Below, in pieces: positions 24,185 to 32,405 of a stretch of 43,607 nt of DNA (position 1 is its first letter; each line of letters starts with the position of its first letter). The notes below the pieces were generated by a model. That model was not told where the DNA came from. It was given only the letters and a program-made list of their open reading frames with translations, and did no database searches. The position numbers were made by a program, and so were the translations under genes. The stretch is from CALNBC01 sp050945915 (GTDB lineage: Bacteria; Bacillota; Clostridia; Christensenellales; CALWSW01): positions 1-43,607 of the forward strand of contig JBMNTV010000011.1 in assembly GCA_050945915.1 (NCBI GenBank), read 5' to 3'.

Positions 24185-24858
24185 TGCTGCCGCTCCTTCG
24201 ATTGGATGTTGGTGTTTTTGCCGCGCCGGGCGGCCGCCTGCATCGCCTTGCCCACCGCGGTGCAAAGGACCACCGCAACGGCCGCTTCCAACAGGCCGTT
24301 CAGGGACACGATGCCAAAAAGGGCCGCCATCAGCCCCTCCCCCGCGACGCCGAAGGCCTGGGCCGTCTGTTCAAAGGCGAGGACATACAGTCCGCCCAGG
24401 AAGAAGACGGTGTTGGTCATGGAGCCGATGAAGGACGAAATGCCGTAAGCCGCGATTCTGGTCTTGTCAAACCGGCAGCATAATTTGAAGGAAAGCGCCG
24501 CAAACAATCCCGTCAACACTCTGGGCAAGAACGTCACAAGGAGGATCAGCGCCACGTTCAGAGCGCCGAAACCGGTGTAAGTCCCCAGCACCACCGCACC
24601 GACGGCGGTAGGGGTGATGAACATGCGGATCAGGCTGGTCAGCCCGAAGAAGAATCCAAGAAGCATGCCGCCTCTGGACCCAAACTGCTGGCCCCCGATG
24701 ATCACGGGGATATGCACCATGGTGATGGAGGCGATGGGCAGGGTGATGAAGCCCAGGGGCGTCAGCCCCAGAATCAGGATAATCGCCGTAAACAGTCCGT
24801 ACCGGGCCAACGCATGTGCGCGAAACCCGTCCTTTTGCGGGGTTTTGACAGTATTCAT
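24181..24858 (-). CDS. ECF transporter S component, probably pantothenate (PanT-like)
   Basis: 225 aa membrane protein with about six helices (FTAIILILGLTPLGF, ASITMVHIPVIIGG, LLGFFFGLTSLIRMF and others). The pattern of an N-terminal helix followed by a short helix ending in HIPVIIG is typical of ECF substrate-binding S components. The energising EcfA/A'/T module is not in the window, so this would be a group II S component. Pantothenate specificity is inferred from the four-base overlap with coaX. Own promoter at 24972-25000. Confidence 0.8.
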   Translation of the reverse strand: MNTVKTPQKDGFRAHALARYGLFTAIILILGLTPLGFITLPIASITMVHIPVIIGGQQFGSRGGMLLGFFFGLTSLIRMFITPTAVGAVVLGTYTGFGALNVALILLVTFLPRVLTGLFAALSFKLCCRFDKTRIAAYGISSFIGSMTNTVFFLGGLYVLAFEQTAQAFGVAGEGLMAALFGIVSLNGLLEAAVAVVLCTAVGKAMQAAARRGKNTNIQSKERQQ

Positions 24859-24971
24859 TTTTGCTCCTTCGTTCGAGTTCTGTTTAGGATACCCGACATC
24901 AGAAATTCAGATTCGGCCTGATGTGCCGTAGAGCTCGCCCAGGATGCCCCCGACCTCTGCCGTGTCTGGTT

Positions 24972-25000
24972 ATTATAATATACTCCTTAGTCCAAGGCAA
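24972..25000 (-). promoter_or_regulatory. Promoter for the panT-coaX-hom-cupin series
   Basis: On the - strand, -35 TTGCCT (24995-25000), a 17-base spacer and -10 TATAAT (24972-24977). The leader before the S component start is about 110 bases, with no clear riboswitch. Confidence 0.75.
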
Positions 25001-25192
25001 CGCCGCGGCAGACAAAGTTCGCGGTTTTTGCGCCCTCTTGCCCATTTGCCGCCCGGGCGGGGGTTTTGGCCGCTTGCCGCTGAATCAAACAAGCGTTTCC
25101 GGCATACTCCATACAGCGGCGCATTTTTTCCGTCAGGAACATTTCTGATTCTTACAGTTTTCTTAAATGTCATCCATATGCCCCCGGAGCCT
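25001..25192. other. Divergent intergenic region, nothing further seen
   Basis: Between the panT and SPT-like promoters. No ORF with a ribosome site, no strong hairpin and no recognised RNA motif. Confidence 0.5.
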
Positions 25193-25222
25193 TTGACTTT
25201 TAACTCCCAACCATATTAGAAT
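25193..25222 (+). promoter_or_regulatory. Promoter for the SPT-like gene
   Basis: -35 TTGACT (25193-25198), an 18-base spacer and -10 TAGAAT (25217-25222). The leader to the ATG is about 75 bases. Confidence 0.65.
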
Positions 25223-25301
25223 GATTCCGGTATCTTAAGGGATTCTGCGCCTTTTGGCGCGCAAGCATGTTGAAACACGTTTCGAACAATTGGAGGGCAC
25301 A

Positions 25302-26477
25302 ATGGATCTATTCCAAAAAGCATATGATTTCAAGGACGCGGAGCTGGCGCGCCAGTCGGGGCTTTACCCCTATTTTCACGCGTTGGAGACCTGTCAGGAC
25401 ACCGAAGTGGTGATGGACGGCAAGCCCATCATCATGCTGGGCTCCAACAACTACATGGGCCTGACCAACGACCCGCGGACGATTGCCGCCGCCCACGAAG
25501 CACTGGATCAATATGGAACGGGCTGCTCCGGTTCCCGCTTTTTGAACGGCACCCTGAAGCTCCACGAACAGCTGGAGGCAGAGCTTGCGGACTTCTTCCA
25601 CAAGGACGCTGCGGTGACCTTCTCCACCGGATTCCAGACGAACCTGGGCATCATCTCTGCCATCGTCGGTCGCCACGACTACATCATCAACGACAGCGAG
25701 AACCACGCCAGCATCCTCGACGGATGCAAGCTCTCCTTCGCAAAAAAAACTGTCAAGTACACCCATTCGGACATGGATGATCTGGAGCGGGTGCTCTCCC
25801 GCCTGCCTTTGGACGCCGGCAAGCTCATCATCACCGACGGCGTGTTCTCCATGAGCGGCGACCTTTGCAAGCTGCCGGAGATCGTCGATCTCGCCAAGAA
25901 GTACAACGCCCGCATCATGGTGGACGATGCCCACGGCGTGGGCATGGTGGGCGACTGCGGCCGCGGCACCGCCAACCATTTCGGCCTGGAGGACGAGGTC
26001 GACATCATCATGACCACCTTCTCGAAGTCTTTGGCCAGCCTGGGCGGCTGCGTGGTGGCGAACCACCAGGTGATCGACTTCGTGCGCCACAAGTCCCGGC
26101 CCTTCATCTTCAGCGCTTCCATCCCGCCGGCCAACGCCGCGGCGGCCCTTTGCGCGCTGCGCATCCTCAAGAGCGAGCCCCAGCGCCAGAAAGCGCTGCT
26201 GGAGATCGCGAATTACATGCGCCAGAAGCTGCGGGAGGCGGGCATCCCCATCGTGGACGGCACCACCGCCATCATCCCGATCTACACCTACGACATGACG
26301 CGCACCTTCGTCATCACCAAGAAGCTGTTCGAAAACGGCGTCTATGTCAACCCCGTCGTTCCGCCGGCAGCGCCGGACGGGCAGTGCATGCTGCGCACCA
26401 GCTACACCGCCACCCACACCAAGGACCAGATCGACCGCGCCGTCGCCGTGTTCAAGAAGGTCTTTGCGGAAGTGTAA
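25302..26477 (+). CDS. PLP-dependent alpha-oxoamine synthase, serine palmitoyltransferase-like
   Basis: 391 aa fold-type I PLP enzyme that condenses an amino acid with an acyl-CoA. The ATG at 25302 follows TGGAGGG. The Schiff-base Lys is about residue 242 in TFSKSLASLGG; MLGSNNYMGLT, YGTGCSGSRFLNGT, DVDDAH-type MVDDAHGVG and SENHASILDG are the family landmarks. The C-terminal NPVVPPAAP and ATHTKDQID are what I associate with Bacteroides serine palmitoyltransferase rather than with Kbl or BioF. Candidates are therefore SPT (sphingoid base), glycine C-acetyltransferase or AONS. No threonine dehydrogenase or biotin gene is adjacent. Single-gene unit. Confidence 0.85.
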   Translation: MDLFQKAYDFKDAELARQSGLYPYFHALETCQDTEVVMDGKPIIMLGSNNYMGLTNDPRTIAAAHEALDQYGTGCSGSRFLNGTLKLHEQLEAELADFFHKDAAVTFSTGFQTNLGIISAIVGRHDYIINDSENHASILDGCKLSFAKKTVKYTHSDMDDLERVLSRLPLDAGKLIITDGVFSMSGDLCKLPEIVDLAKKYNARIMVDDAHGVGMVGDCGRGTANHFGLEDEVDIIMTTFSKSLASLGGCVVANHQVIDFVRHKSRPFIFSASIPPANAAAALCALRILKSEPQRQKALLEIANYMRQKLREAGIPIVDGTTAIIPIYTYDMTRTFVITKKLFENGVYVNPVVPPAAPDGQCMLRTSYTATHTKDQIDRAVAVFKKVFAEV

Positions 26478-26494
26478 CCCCGATTGCAAAACTG

Positions 26495-26524
26495 AAAGCG
26501 CCCGGAGCCCCTTCGGGCGCTTTT
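26495..26524 (+). terminator. Terminator after the SPT-like gene
   Basis: AAAGCGCCCG / CGGGCGCTTT with a 9-base loop and T-run. Confidence 0.88.
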
Positions 26525-26553
26525 GTTGTTCGGCATTGCCGTTTTTCGGATTG

Positions 26554-26581
26554 TTGACAACCGGTTAGTTGCAACTATAAT
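26554..26581 (+). promoter_or_regulatory. feo promoter with overlapping palindromic operator
   Basis: Consensus -35 TTGACA (26554-26559), a 16-base spacer and -10 TATAAT (26576-26581). A perfect 12-base palindrome TAGTTGCAACTA (26567-26578) overlaps the -10. Its place and shape fit a repressor site, most likely a DtxR-family or Fur-type iron regulator. Confidence 0.75.
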
Positions 26582-26622
26582 GAAAATGGCATTCGCCAAT
26601 AAACACAAACGCGGAGCAGACT

Positions 26623-26850
26623 ATGACCTTAAGCGAAATCCGTCCCGGTCAACGATGTGTTGTCACCGGCGTCACATTGCAAAGCGCGCTGCGCAAGCGC
26701 ATCATCGACATGGGAATCACCACCGGAACCACCATATACGTCCGAAAGCTCGCTCCCTTGGGGGACCCGATGGAAATTACCGTTCGGGGCTATGAGCTTT
26801 CTCTGCGCAAAGAGGAGGCACGCGGCATTGAAGTTCGAAAAATCATCTGA
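26623..26850 (+). CDS. feoA: Ferrous iron transport protein A
   Basis: 75 aa SH3-like cytosolic protein needed for Fe(II) uptake by FeoB. It starts MTLSEIRPGQRC and has RIIDMGITTGTTI and PLGDPMEITVRGYELSLRKEEA, the complete family pattern. It overlaps feoB by 23 bases. Confidence 0.96.
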   Translation: MTLSEIRPGQRCVVTGVTLQSALRKRIIDMGITTGTTIYVRKLAPLGDPMEITVRGYELSLRKEEARGIEVRKII

Positions 26851-28885
26851 CACGGCAAAAAGCGCCGCCCCTGCCGGGGAAAGCGAAAAAAAACGGCCGG
26901 TCATCGCCCTGGCCGGCAACCCCAACTGCGGCAAGACCACCCTGTTTAACCAGCTGACCGGCTCCAACCAGTATGTGGGCAACTGGGCGGGCGTCACCGT
27001 GGAGCAAAAATCCGGCTTCGTCACCATCGACGGCCAGACGGTGGAAGTCATCGACCTTCCGGGCATCTATTCCCTTTCCACCTACACCATGGAGGAAAAC
27101 ATCGCCCGGGATTACATCGAGAGCGACGAGCCTTCCGTCATCGTCAACATCATCGACGCCTCCCACCTCGAGCGCAACCTGTTCCTCACCCTTCAGTTGA
27201 TCGAAATGAACAAGCCCATGGTGGCGGCGCTGAACATGATGGACGTGCTGGAAAGCCGGGGGGATGTGCTGGACCTCCCCACCCTTTCGGCGGAGCTGGG
27301 CATTCCGGTCATCCCCATCACCGCAAGCAAGGGCATCGGCCTGCAGGAGCTTTTGCGCGCCGCCATCGCCCAGGTCGAGCGGCCCCACCCCCGCCGCTTT
27401 TACCGCACGAGGCTCCAGTCCACCCTGGAGAAACTGGCAAAGCTCTTTGGCGACGTTCCCTGCCCCATGATGCACGCGGCGGGCTATTTTGAAGAGGGGC
27501 GATCCTTTGTCCACAGCCATGATCTACCCGAAGAAAACCTGGCGAAGATGGATGCCCTCATTGAGGCGTACATGGCGGAAGAATCGCTGGACAGGGACAT
27601 GGTGATTTCCGCCGGCAAGTACGACTACATCGAGTCCGTCATCCACCGTTCGGTCAAAAAAGCGCCCCTTCGCGGGATGACGGCCACCGAAAAGATCGAC
27701 CGCTTTGTCACCCACCGCCTTTTGGCCATCCCCATCTTCCTCGCCGTGATGTTTGCGGTGTTTTTCGTTTCCTTCGGGCCTTTGGGCGAATGGCTGAAGG
27801 GCGGGTTCGACTACCTGCTCCACGACGTCGCCATCTCCGGCGTGGAATCCCTGCTGATCGGCGCCAACGCTTCGCCCTGGGCGGTCAGCCTGGTGGTGGA
27901 CGGCGTCCTGGCCGGCGTGGGGGCGGTGCTTTCCTTCCTGCCCCAGATCGCCCTTCTTTTCCTGATGCTCTCCATTCTGGAGGATTCGGGCTACATGGCC
28001 CGGGCAGCCTTCATCATGGACCGGTTGCTGGGCAGGTTCGGCCTTTCCGGCAAGTCCTTCATCCCCATGCTGATGGGATTTGGCTGCACCGTCCCCGCCC
28101 TGATGGCTTCCCGTACGCTGGAAAACGAGCGGGACAGGCGGCTGACCATGATGGTCACGCCCTTTATGTCCTGCAGCGCAAGAATGACGGTTTACGCCGT
28201 CATCGCCGGCGTGTTTTTCCCGAAAAACACCTATGTCGTCATCTTTTCGATCTATGTGCTGGGCATCGCCTTCTCGCTGCTTTCCGCCATCCTGTTGAGC
28301 CGGCGGGTGCTGAAGGGTGAAAAATCCGGCTTCCTCCTGGAGCTTCCGGAATACCGATTCCCCACCCTGCATAACCTTTGGTTGCACACCTGGGACAAGG
28401 TCAAGGGCTTCGTCGTCAAGGCGGGAACGCTGCTTCTGGTTTCCTGCATCGTCATCTGGTTTTTGCAGACCTTTGACTTTTCCCTGAGCATGGTGGAAAA
28501 CAGCGAAAACAGCATCTTCGGCCACATCGGCAAACTCCTCGCCCCCATCTTTGCGCCCCTGGGATTTGGGGACTGGCGGGTGGCCATGGCGCTGCTCACC
28601 GGCATCATCGCCAAGGAAGCGGTGGTGGGCACCCTGGGCATCCTCTTTGCCGCGGGGGACGCCAGCATCGCCTCTTTGACAGCGCCCCTGTCCGCGGTGT
28701 TTACCCCGGTGGCGGCCTATGCCTTCATGGCTTTTGTACTGCTGTATATCCCCTGCGTGGCCGCCCTTGCCACGATGTGCCGCGAGATGCGCAGCTTCAA
28801 GTGGACGCTGTTTACCCTTGCGTACGAGCTGGCCTCCGCCTGGATCGTGGCCTTCCTCGTGTATCAAATCGGGAGCCTGATCTGA
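26828..28885 (+). CDS. feoB: Ferrous iron transporter B
   Basis: 685 aa Fe(II) permease with an N-terminal GTPase domain. The likely start is TTG 26828, about ten bases after GAGGAGG; the open frame runs further upstream within feoA but has no better start. G1 GNPNCGKTT (residues 30-38), G2 region GNWAGVTVEQKSG, G3 DLPGIYSL and NMMD (G4). From about residue 295 there are two Gate domains and a FeoB_C domain with roughly eight to ten helices; the Gate motifs include MLMGFGCTVPALMASRTL and FMSCSARMTVY with its conserved Cys. Slightly shorter than many FeoB. Confidence 0.97.
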   Translation: MKFEKSSDTAKSAAPAGESEKKRPVIALAGNPNCGKTTLFNQLTGSNQYVGNWAGVTVEQKSGFVTIDGQTVEVIDLPGIYSLSTYTMEENIARDYIESDEPSVIVNIIDASHLERNLFLTLQLIEMNKPMVAALNMMDVLESRGDVLDLPTLSAELGIPVIPITASKGIGLQELLRAAIAQVERPHPRRFYRTRLQSTLEKLAKLFGDVPCPMMHAAGYFEEGRSFVHSHDLPEENLAKMDALIEAYMAEESLDRDMVISAGKYDYIESVIHRSVKKAPLRGMTATEKIDRFVTHRLLAIPIFLAVMFAVFFVSFGPLGEWLKGGFDYLLHDVAISGVESLLIGANASPWAVSLVVDGVLAGVGAVLSFLPQIALLFLMLSILEDSGYMARAAFIMDRLLGRFGLSGKSFIPMLMGFGCTVPALMASRTLENERDRRLTMMVTPFMSCSARMTVYAVIAGVFFPKNTYVVIFSIYVLGIAFSLLSAILLSRRVLKGEKSGFLLELPEYRFPTLHNLWLHTWDKVKGFVVKAGTLLLVSCIVIWFLQTFDFSLSMVENSENSIFGHIGKLLAPIFAPLGFGDWRVAMALLTGIIAKEAVVGTLGILFAAGDASIASLTAPLSAVFTPVAAYAFMAFVLLYIPCVAALATMCREMRSFKWTLFTLAYELASAWIVAFLVYQIGSLI

Positions 28886-29062
28886 ATGAAGCTGATTGAT
28901 TTGTTGATCCTCGCCGCCGTCGCCCTCGCGGGAATCGGTGCGATCCGGTACCTTCGAACGCGCAAAAAAGGCGGTTGCGCGGGCTGCTCCGGCTGCCCCC
29001 ACCGCAACCACTGCGCAATAAAGGCCCAAAAAGACGAAGAAGAATCGCCCGGCGACAGTTGA
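28886..29062 (+). CDS. FeoB-associated Cys-rich membrane protein
   Basis: 58 aa, starting directly after the feoB stop. One N-terminal transmembrane helix (about 4-20), a basic stretch, then the Cys cluster C-x2-C-x2-C-x5-C (residues 31, 34, 37 and 43) and an acidic tail. This is the small partner found after feoB in many Firmicutes (PF12669-type); its role in Fe(II) transport is not settled. The end of the gene forms part of the terminator stem. Confidence 0.9.
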   Translation: MKLIDLLILAAVALAGIGAIRYLRTRKKGGCAGCSGCPHRNHCAIKAQKDEEESPGDS

Positions 29063-29080
29063 GCCGGGTGATTCTTTATT
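29042..29080 (+). terminator. feo operon terminator
   Basis: 12-bp stem GAATCGCCCGGC / GCCGGGTGATTC (one G-U pair) then TTTATT. The left arm lies inside the last codons of the Cys-rich protein gene. Confidence 0.85.
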
Positions 29081-29190
29081 GCATTTTCATAGCAACCCGA
29101 TACTTTTATTGGAAAAACTGTCATTTATTCATACAATAATGCATCTGATGCTGTATAATGCCAGAAGAAGATTCTTTTGTAAGGGGTGGG

Positions 29191-30168
29191 ATGATGAGGC
29201 TCACAAATCAGAAGCTCAAGCTGCATTATCTCGAAAAGATCCTTCGGGAGCAAACGGACGAAAATCATTCGCTCAGCATCGCCGAAATCACCGAACGGTT
29301 GGCCGCCTATGGCATTCTCGTGGAACGCAAGACGCTGTACGCCGACCTGGAATGCCTGCAGCTGGCTGGTTTGGACATTCACGTCACCAAGGGCCGGTGC
29401 AACCGGTACGCGCTGGTTTCCAGGGAATTTGAATTGCCGGAATTGAAGCTGCTGGTGGACGCCGTGCAATCCTGCCGGTTCATCACCGAAAAGAAGAGCC
29501 GCGCCCTGATCCGAAAGCTGGAGGGCCTGACCAGCGTGCACGAGGCGAAACGCATGGCGCGCCAGGTGTTCATCTATCGCAGGGTCAAGTCCAGCAACGA
29601 ATCCGTCTATTACACCATCGACGCGCTGAACACCGCGATTTCCAGCGGCAAGAAGGTGCGCTTCCGCTATTTTGAATACGCGCCGAACAAGCGCCGCCGC
29701 CTGAAGAATAACGGCGCGTATTATGTCGTCAGCCCCCACGCCCTTTGCTGGGACGACGAGTACTACTACCTCATCTGCACCTATCCCGTCCGGGAGGGCT
29801 TCACCCATTTTCGGGTGGACAAGATCCTGGACATTTCCCTGCTGGACGAGCCTTCCGAAAATCCGGAGGATTTTGACCCCGCCGAGTATTCCCGGCAGAC
29901 CTTCAGCATGTTCGGCGGGCCGGAGTGCCAGGCGACCCTTCGGTTCGAAAACAGCCTGATCGGCGTGGCCATCGACCGCTTCGGGTCGGACATTCCCGTC
30001 CGGCCGGACGGGGACCATTTTATCACCTATATCAATGTCACCAAAAGCCCCACGTTTTACGGCTGGATGTTCCAGCTGGGCAACCAGGCGGAGATCCTCG
30101 CCCCCGATGATCTGCGGGAAGGAATGCTTCAGCACGTTTGCGCAGTCGCCCGCCTGTACGGATGCTGA
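29191..30168 (+). CDS. WYL-domain transcriptional regulator
   Basis: 325 aa. The N-terminal winged helix (about 1-70: NQKLKLHYLEKILRE, ITERLAAYGILVERKTLYADLECL) is followed by a WYL domain (about 140-220: GKKVRFRYFEYAPNKRRR, VVSPHALCWDDEYYYLICTYP, HFRVDKI) and a C-terminal WCX-like region. The canonical W-Y-L is degenerate (ALCWDDEYYYL). Such proteins usually bind a ligand, often a nucleic acid or nucleotide, and control transcription. The ATG at 29191 follows AAGGGG; ATG 29194 is an alternative. TATAAT at 29154-29159 is a likely -10. No target gene is obvious nearby. Confidence 0.87.
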   Translation: MMRLTNQKLKLHYLEKILREQTDENHSLSIAEITERLAAYGILVERKTLYADLECLQLAGLDIHVTKGRCNRYALVSREFELPELKLLVDAVQSCRFITEKKSRALIRKLEGLTSVHEAKRMARQVFIYRRVKSSNESVYYTIDALNTAISSGKKVRFRYFEYAPNKRRRLKNNGAYYVVSPHALCWDDEYYYLICTYPVREGFTHFRVDKILDISLLDEPSENPEDFDPAEYSRQTFSMFGGPECQATLRFENSLIGVAIDRFGSDIPVRPDGDHFITYINVTKSPTFYGWMFQLGNQAEILAPDDLREGMLQHVCAVARLYGC

Positions 30169-30181
30169 CCACGGATGCGAA

Positions 30182-30208
30182 AACGCCGCGCGTAGATTGC
30201 GCGGCGTT
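30182..30208. terminator. Bidirectional terminator between WYL and SDR genes
   Basis: AACGCCGCGC / GCGCGGCGTT with a 7-base loop, T-rich on the + side, between convergent genes. Confidence 0.85.
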
Positions 30209-30224
30209 TGTTTTCAGTTTCCGG

Positions 30225-30959
30225 TTAACCGACGAATCCGCCGTCCACCCCGAGGATCTGGCCGGTGATGAAGGACGCAGCGTCAGAGGAGAGGAAGTAC
30301 GCCGCTTGGGCGACCTCCTGCGGCCTGCCGAAACGGCCCAGGGGCGTCGCATCGCAAAGGGCGGCGCGGTCTGCGGCGGAAAGATGGGCGTTCATCCCGG
30401 TGTCGATCACCCCGGGCGCGACGCAGTTCACCCGGATCCCCGAAGGGCCGAGCTCCTTGGCCAGGGCCTTGGCCATGCCGATCAGCGAGGACTTGCTGGC
30501 GGAATAGGCCGCCTCGCAGGAGCCGCCCAACACCCCCCAGACCGAGGACACCAGCACCACCGACCCGCGCTTGCGTTCGATCATCCCCGGCAGCACTGCC
30601 TTCAGGCAGTAGAAAGCGCCCTTTGTGTTGACGCGAAACAGCTCGTCCCAGTCTTGATCGGCGGTGTCGGTCAAAAGCGCCTGCCCGTTGGAAATGCCAG
30701 CGCAGCAAACCAGGGCGGACACCCTTCCCAGGCAGACCTGAACGGCTTCGGCCATCCCCCTGACTTCTTCGGGATCGCGCACATCCGCCCGAAACGCGAG
30801 GGCCTTGCCGCCGTTTGCGTTGATCTCGTTCACAAGTTTTTTTGCGTTTTCTTCGCTGTTGTGATAATGCACGGCAACCCGCCAGCCGTTTTTCGCAAAA
30901 ATCCGTGCTGTCGCCGCCCCGATGCCCCGGGACGCGCCGGTGATCAGCGCCGTTTCCAT
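30225..30959 (-). CDS. Short-chain dehydrogenase/reductase (FabG-like)
   Basis: 244 aa classical SDR from the ATG at 30959. The cofactor motif TGASRGIG is near the N-terminus and the catalytic YSASK lies at about 150. The second motif is CCAGIS instead of NNAG, and the C-terminus ends GQILGVDGGFVG. It is close to 3-oxoacyl-ACP reductases, but no fatty-acid gene is adjacent, so the substrate is open. Single-gene unit with a promoter at 31021-31050. Confidence 0.88.
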   Translation of the reverse strand: METALITGASRGIGAATARIFAKNGWRVAVHYHNSEENAKKLVNEINANGGKALAFRADVRDPEEVRGMAEAVQVCLGRVSALVCCAGISNGQALLTDTADQDWDELFRVNTKGAFYCLKAVLPGMIERKRGSVVLVSSVWGVLGGSCEAAYSASKSSLIGMAKALAKELGPSGIRVNCVAPGVIDTGMNAHLSAADRAALCDATPLGRFGRPQEVAQAAYFLSSDAASFITGQILGVDGGFVG

Positions 30960-31020
30960 GTTCAAGCCCCCGTTTGTCGTCTTTTGCGCCCATCCGAATC
31001 CGGTTGGGCGTGTGTTCAAA

Positions 31021-31050
31021 AGTATAGCACAAGGGGCTCAAAACGGGCAA
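31021..31050 (-). promoter_or_regulatory. Proximal SDR promoter
   Basis: On the - strand, -35 TTGCCC (31045-31050), an 18-base spacer and -10 TATACT (31021-31026), about 60 bases before the SDR start. Confidence 0.6.
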
Positions 31051-31183
31051 TCGCATGCAGAAGGACCCCGCCGCCGAAGCGACGAGGCCCTCGAGGAGAA
31101 GGAAAGACGATACCATTTTACCCGGTGCGCATCGGATTATACCCGGATTTTCCCGCTTTTTGAAATTTTCCCAAAAATACCAA

Positions 31184-31210
31184 TCGCGCGAGAACCCCAC
31201 CCTCGCGCGA
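31184..31210 (-). terminator. Hairpin downstream of the orphan promoter
   Basis: TCGCGCGAG / CTCGCGCGA, a 9-bp perfect stem with a 9-base loop. It is followed on the - strand by TTGGTATTTTTG, a broken T-run, so it may terminate a short RNA. Confidence 0.5.
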
Positions 31211-31276
31211 CGGCCGGCTTTTGCCGCAGGAAAAGGAAAAATGAAGAAGAAGCTTGGCCATTTACGACCTGATTCT

Positions 31277-31305
31277 AGCATAATAGCTGTTACTGACCCT
31301 GTCAA
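31277..31305 (-). promoter_or_regulatory. Strong orphan promoter on the - strand
   Basis: -35 TTGACA (31300-31305), a 17-base spacer and -10 TATGCT (31277-31282). No gene starts within 300 bases; the first feature reached is the hairpin at 31184-31210, then the SDR promoter. The rest of 30960-31471 holds no supportable gene. Confidence 0.6.
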
Positions 31306-31471
31306 CTTGGGGGCGTGGCAAGGGTCCGGCATTTCTGTAAATAATTTATTAACAATCAAATCGTTCGCACATTTCTGGAAAAAAGCGCCAATATCCAGTT
31401 CCTTTGTTACAACAACTCCAGCCCGCGGTTCACCTTTGGTGGAAAATCCCGCACTTTTCCCCCTGTGCAGG

Positions 31472-32233
31472 CTACTTCAACGCAACGGGGGGGATGGATC
31501 TGCTCTCCAATTGCTGGGTCGCTGTGACCGCCGTGGCTTCCGGCACAAATCCCCGAACCACCGTCTGGGGCATCACCCTGCAAAAAGGCCCGATGTGCGC
31601 CCCGGGCAGCGTCACGCAGTTCGCCCCCAGCCGGCAGTAATCCCCCAGCACGCAACCGAAGAAATCCCTGCCCAGGTCGATGAGCTCGCCCAGGATCTTC
31701 ACCCGGGCGTTGGACTGGTCAAACCGCCGGTTGGCGAGGATGGTCCCGGAGCCCACCCGGGCGCCCTTGCCCAGGATGGAATCCCCCGCAAAGGCGAGGG
31801 AGGCGATCTTCGCGCCGTTTTGAACCAGGCAGCACTTGACCTCCGAAGCGTGCCCCACCCCTGCCTTTTTGCCCAGGACGGTGTAGGGGCGCAAATAGGC
31901 GTGGGCGGCGATGGAACAGCCCTCGCCGACATAGACCGGCCCTTCGATCACGGCATTGGCCTTGATTTCTGCCCCGGCGCAGATCACCGCCGGGCCCTGG
32001 ATCACAACACCCGGAAAAATGCGTACCCCCGGCTGGATGTGCACGTCGCCGATGACCGTCACGCCGGCGGGGGCGTCTTCTCCCCTCTTTTTTGCCCATT
32101 CGATCAACGCGCCGTCGCAAAACGCCTTCAGCCCCTCGAAAAGCTCTGCCGGGCTGGCGGTTTCGCGCAGGAGGCCGGGAAGGGGAAATTCGTCGATATG
32201 TCTAAAGTAATAACCCGCTGTGGATTCTTTCAT
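31472..32233 (-). CDS. Left-handed beta-helix (hexapeptide) protein, GlmU-C-like
   Basis: 253 aa. A short helical N-terminal part (FRHIDEFPLPGLLRE) leads into hexapeptide repeats typical of acyl/nucleotidyl-transferase beta helices (VTVIGDVHIQPGVRIFPGVV, AEIKANAVIEGPVYVGEGC). The region AHAYLRPYTVLGKKAGVGHASEVK resembles the acetyltransferase half of GlmU-type or archaeal sugar-phosphate nucleotidyltransferases, but the nucleotidyltransferase domain is absent. AGGAGCG precedes the ATG. Acceptor sugar unknown. No clear terminator directly follows. Confidence 0.8.
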   Translation of the reverse strand: MKESTAGYYFRHIDEFPLPGLLRETASPAELFEGLKAFCDGALIEWAKKRGEDAPAGVTVIGDVHIQPGVRIFPGVVIQGPAVICAGAEIKANAVIEGPVYVGEGCSIAAHAYLRPYTVLGKKAGVGHASEVKCCLVQNGAKIASLAFAGDSILGKGARVGSGTILANRRFDQSNARVKILGELIDLGRDFFGCVLGDYCRLGANCVTLPGAHIGPFCRVMPQTVVRGFVPEATAVTATQQLESRSIPPVALK

Positions 32234-32268
32234 GATCGCTCCTGTTGGATGTTTTCTGTACGGTTGGG

Positions 32269-32298
32269 ATTATACACTTTTGGGTGAACTTCCGGCAA
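32269..32298 (-). promoter_or_regulatory. Promoter for the beta-helix gene
   Basis: On the - strand, -35 TTGCCG (32293-32298), an 18-base spacer and -10 TATAAT (32269-32274). Confidence 0.65.
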
Positions 32299-32374
32299 GG
32301 GTCAGGCGCCGCCCCCTTTACGGCCGGCACTTTCAGACTATGCAAAAACGGATGCGCTCTTGCCCTTTTGACCA

Positions 32375-32395
32375 CAAAAAAAGCCCCAAAGGGCT
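32375..32395 (-). terminator. Terminator of the radical SAM gene
   Basis: On the - strand AGCCC-TTTG-GGGCT followed by seven T. Confidence 0.85.
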
Positions 32396-32405
32396 GTGGG
32401 CAGGG

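Noticed and set aside
27524..29029. 501-codon open frame on the - strand
   Set aside because: Antisense to feoB; Gly/His/Gln-rich shadow.
31055..32287. 410-codon open frame on the + strand
   Set aside because: Mostly antisense to the beta-helix gene, with no ribosome site; the first part covers the orphan promoter region.
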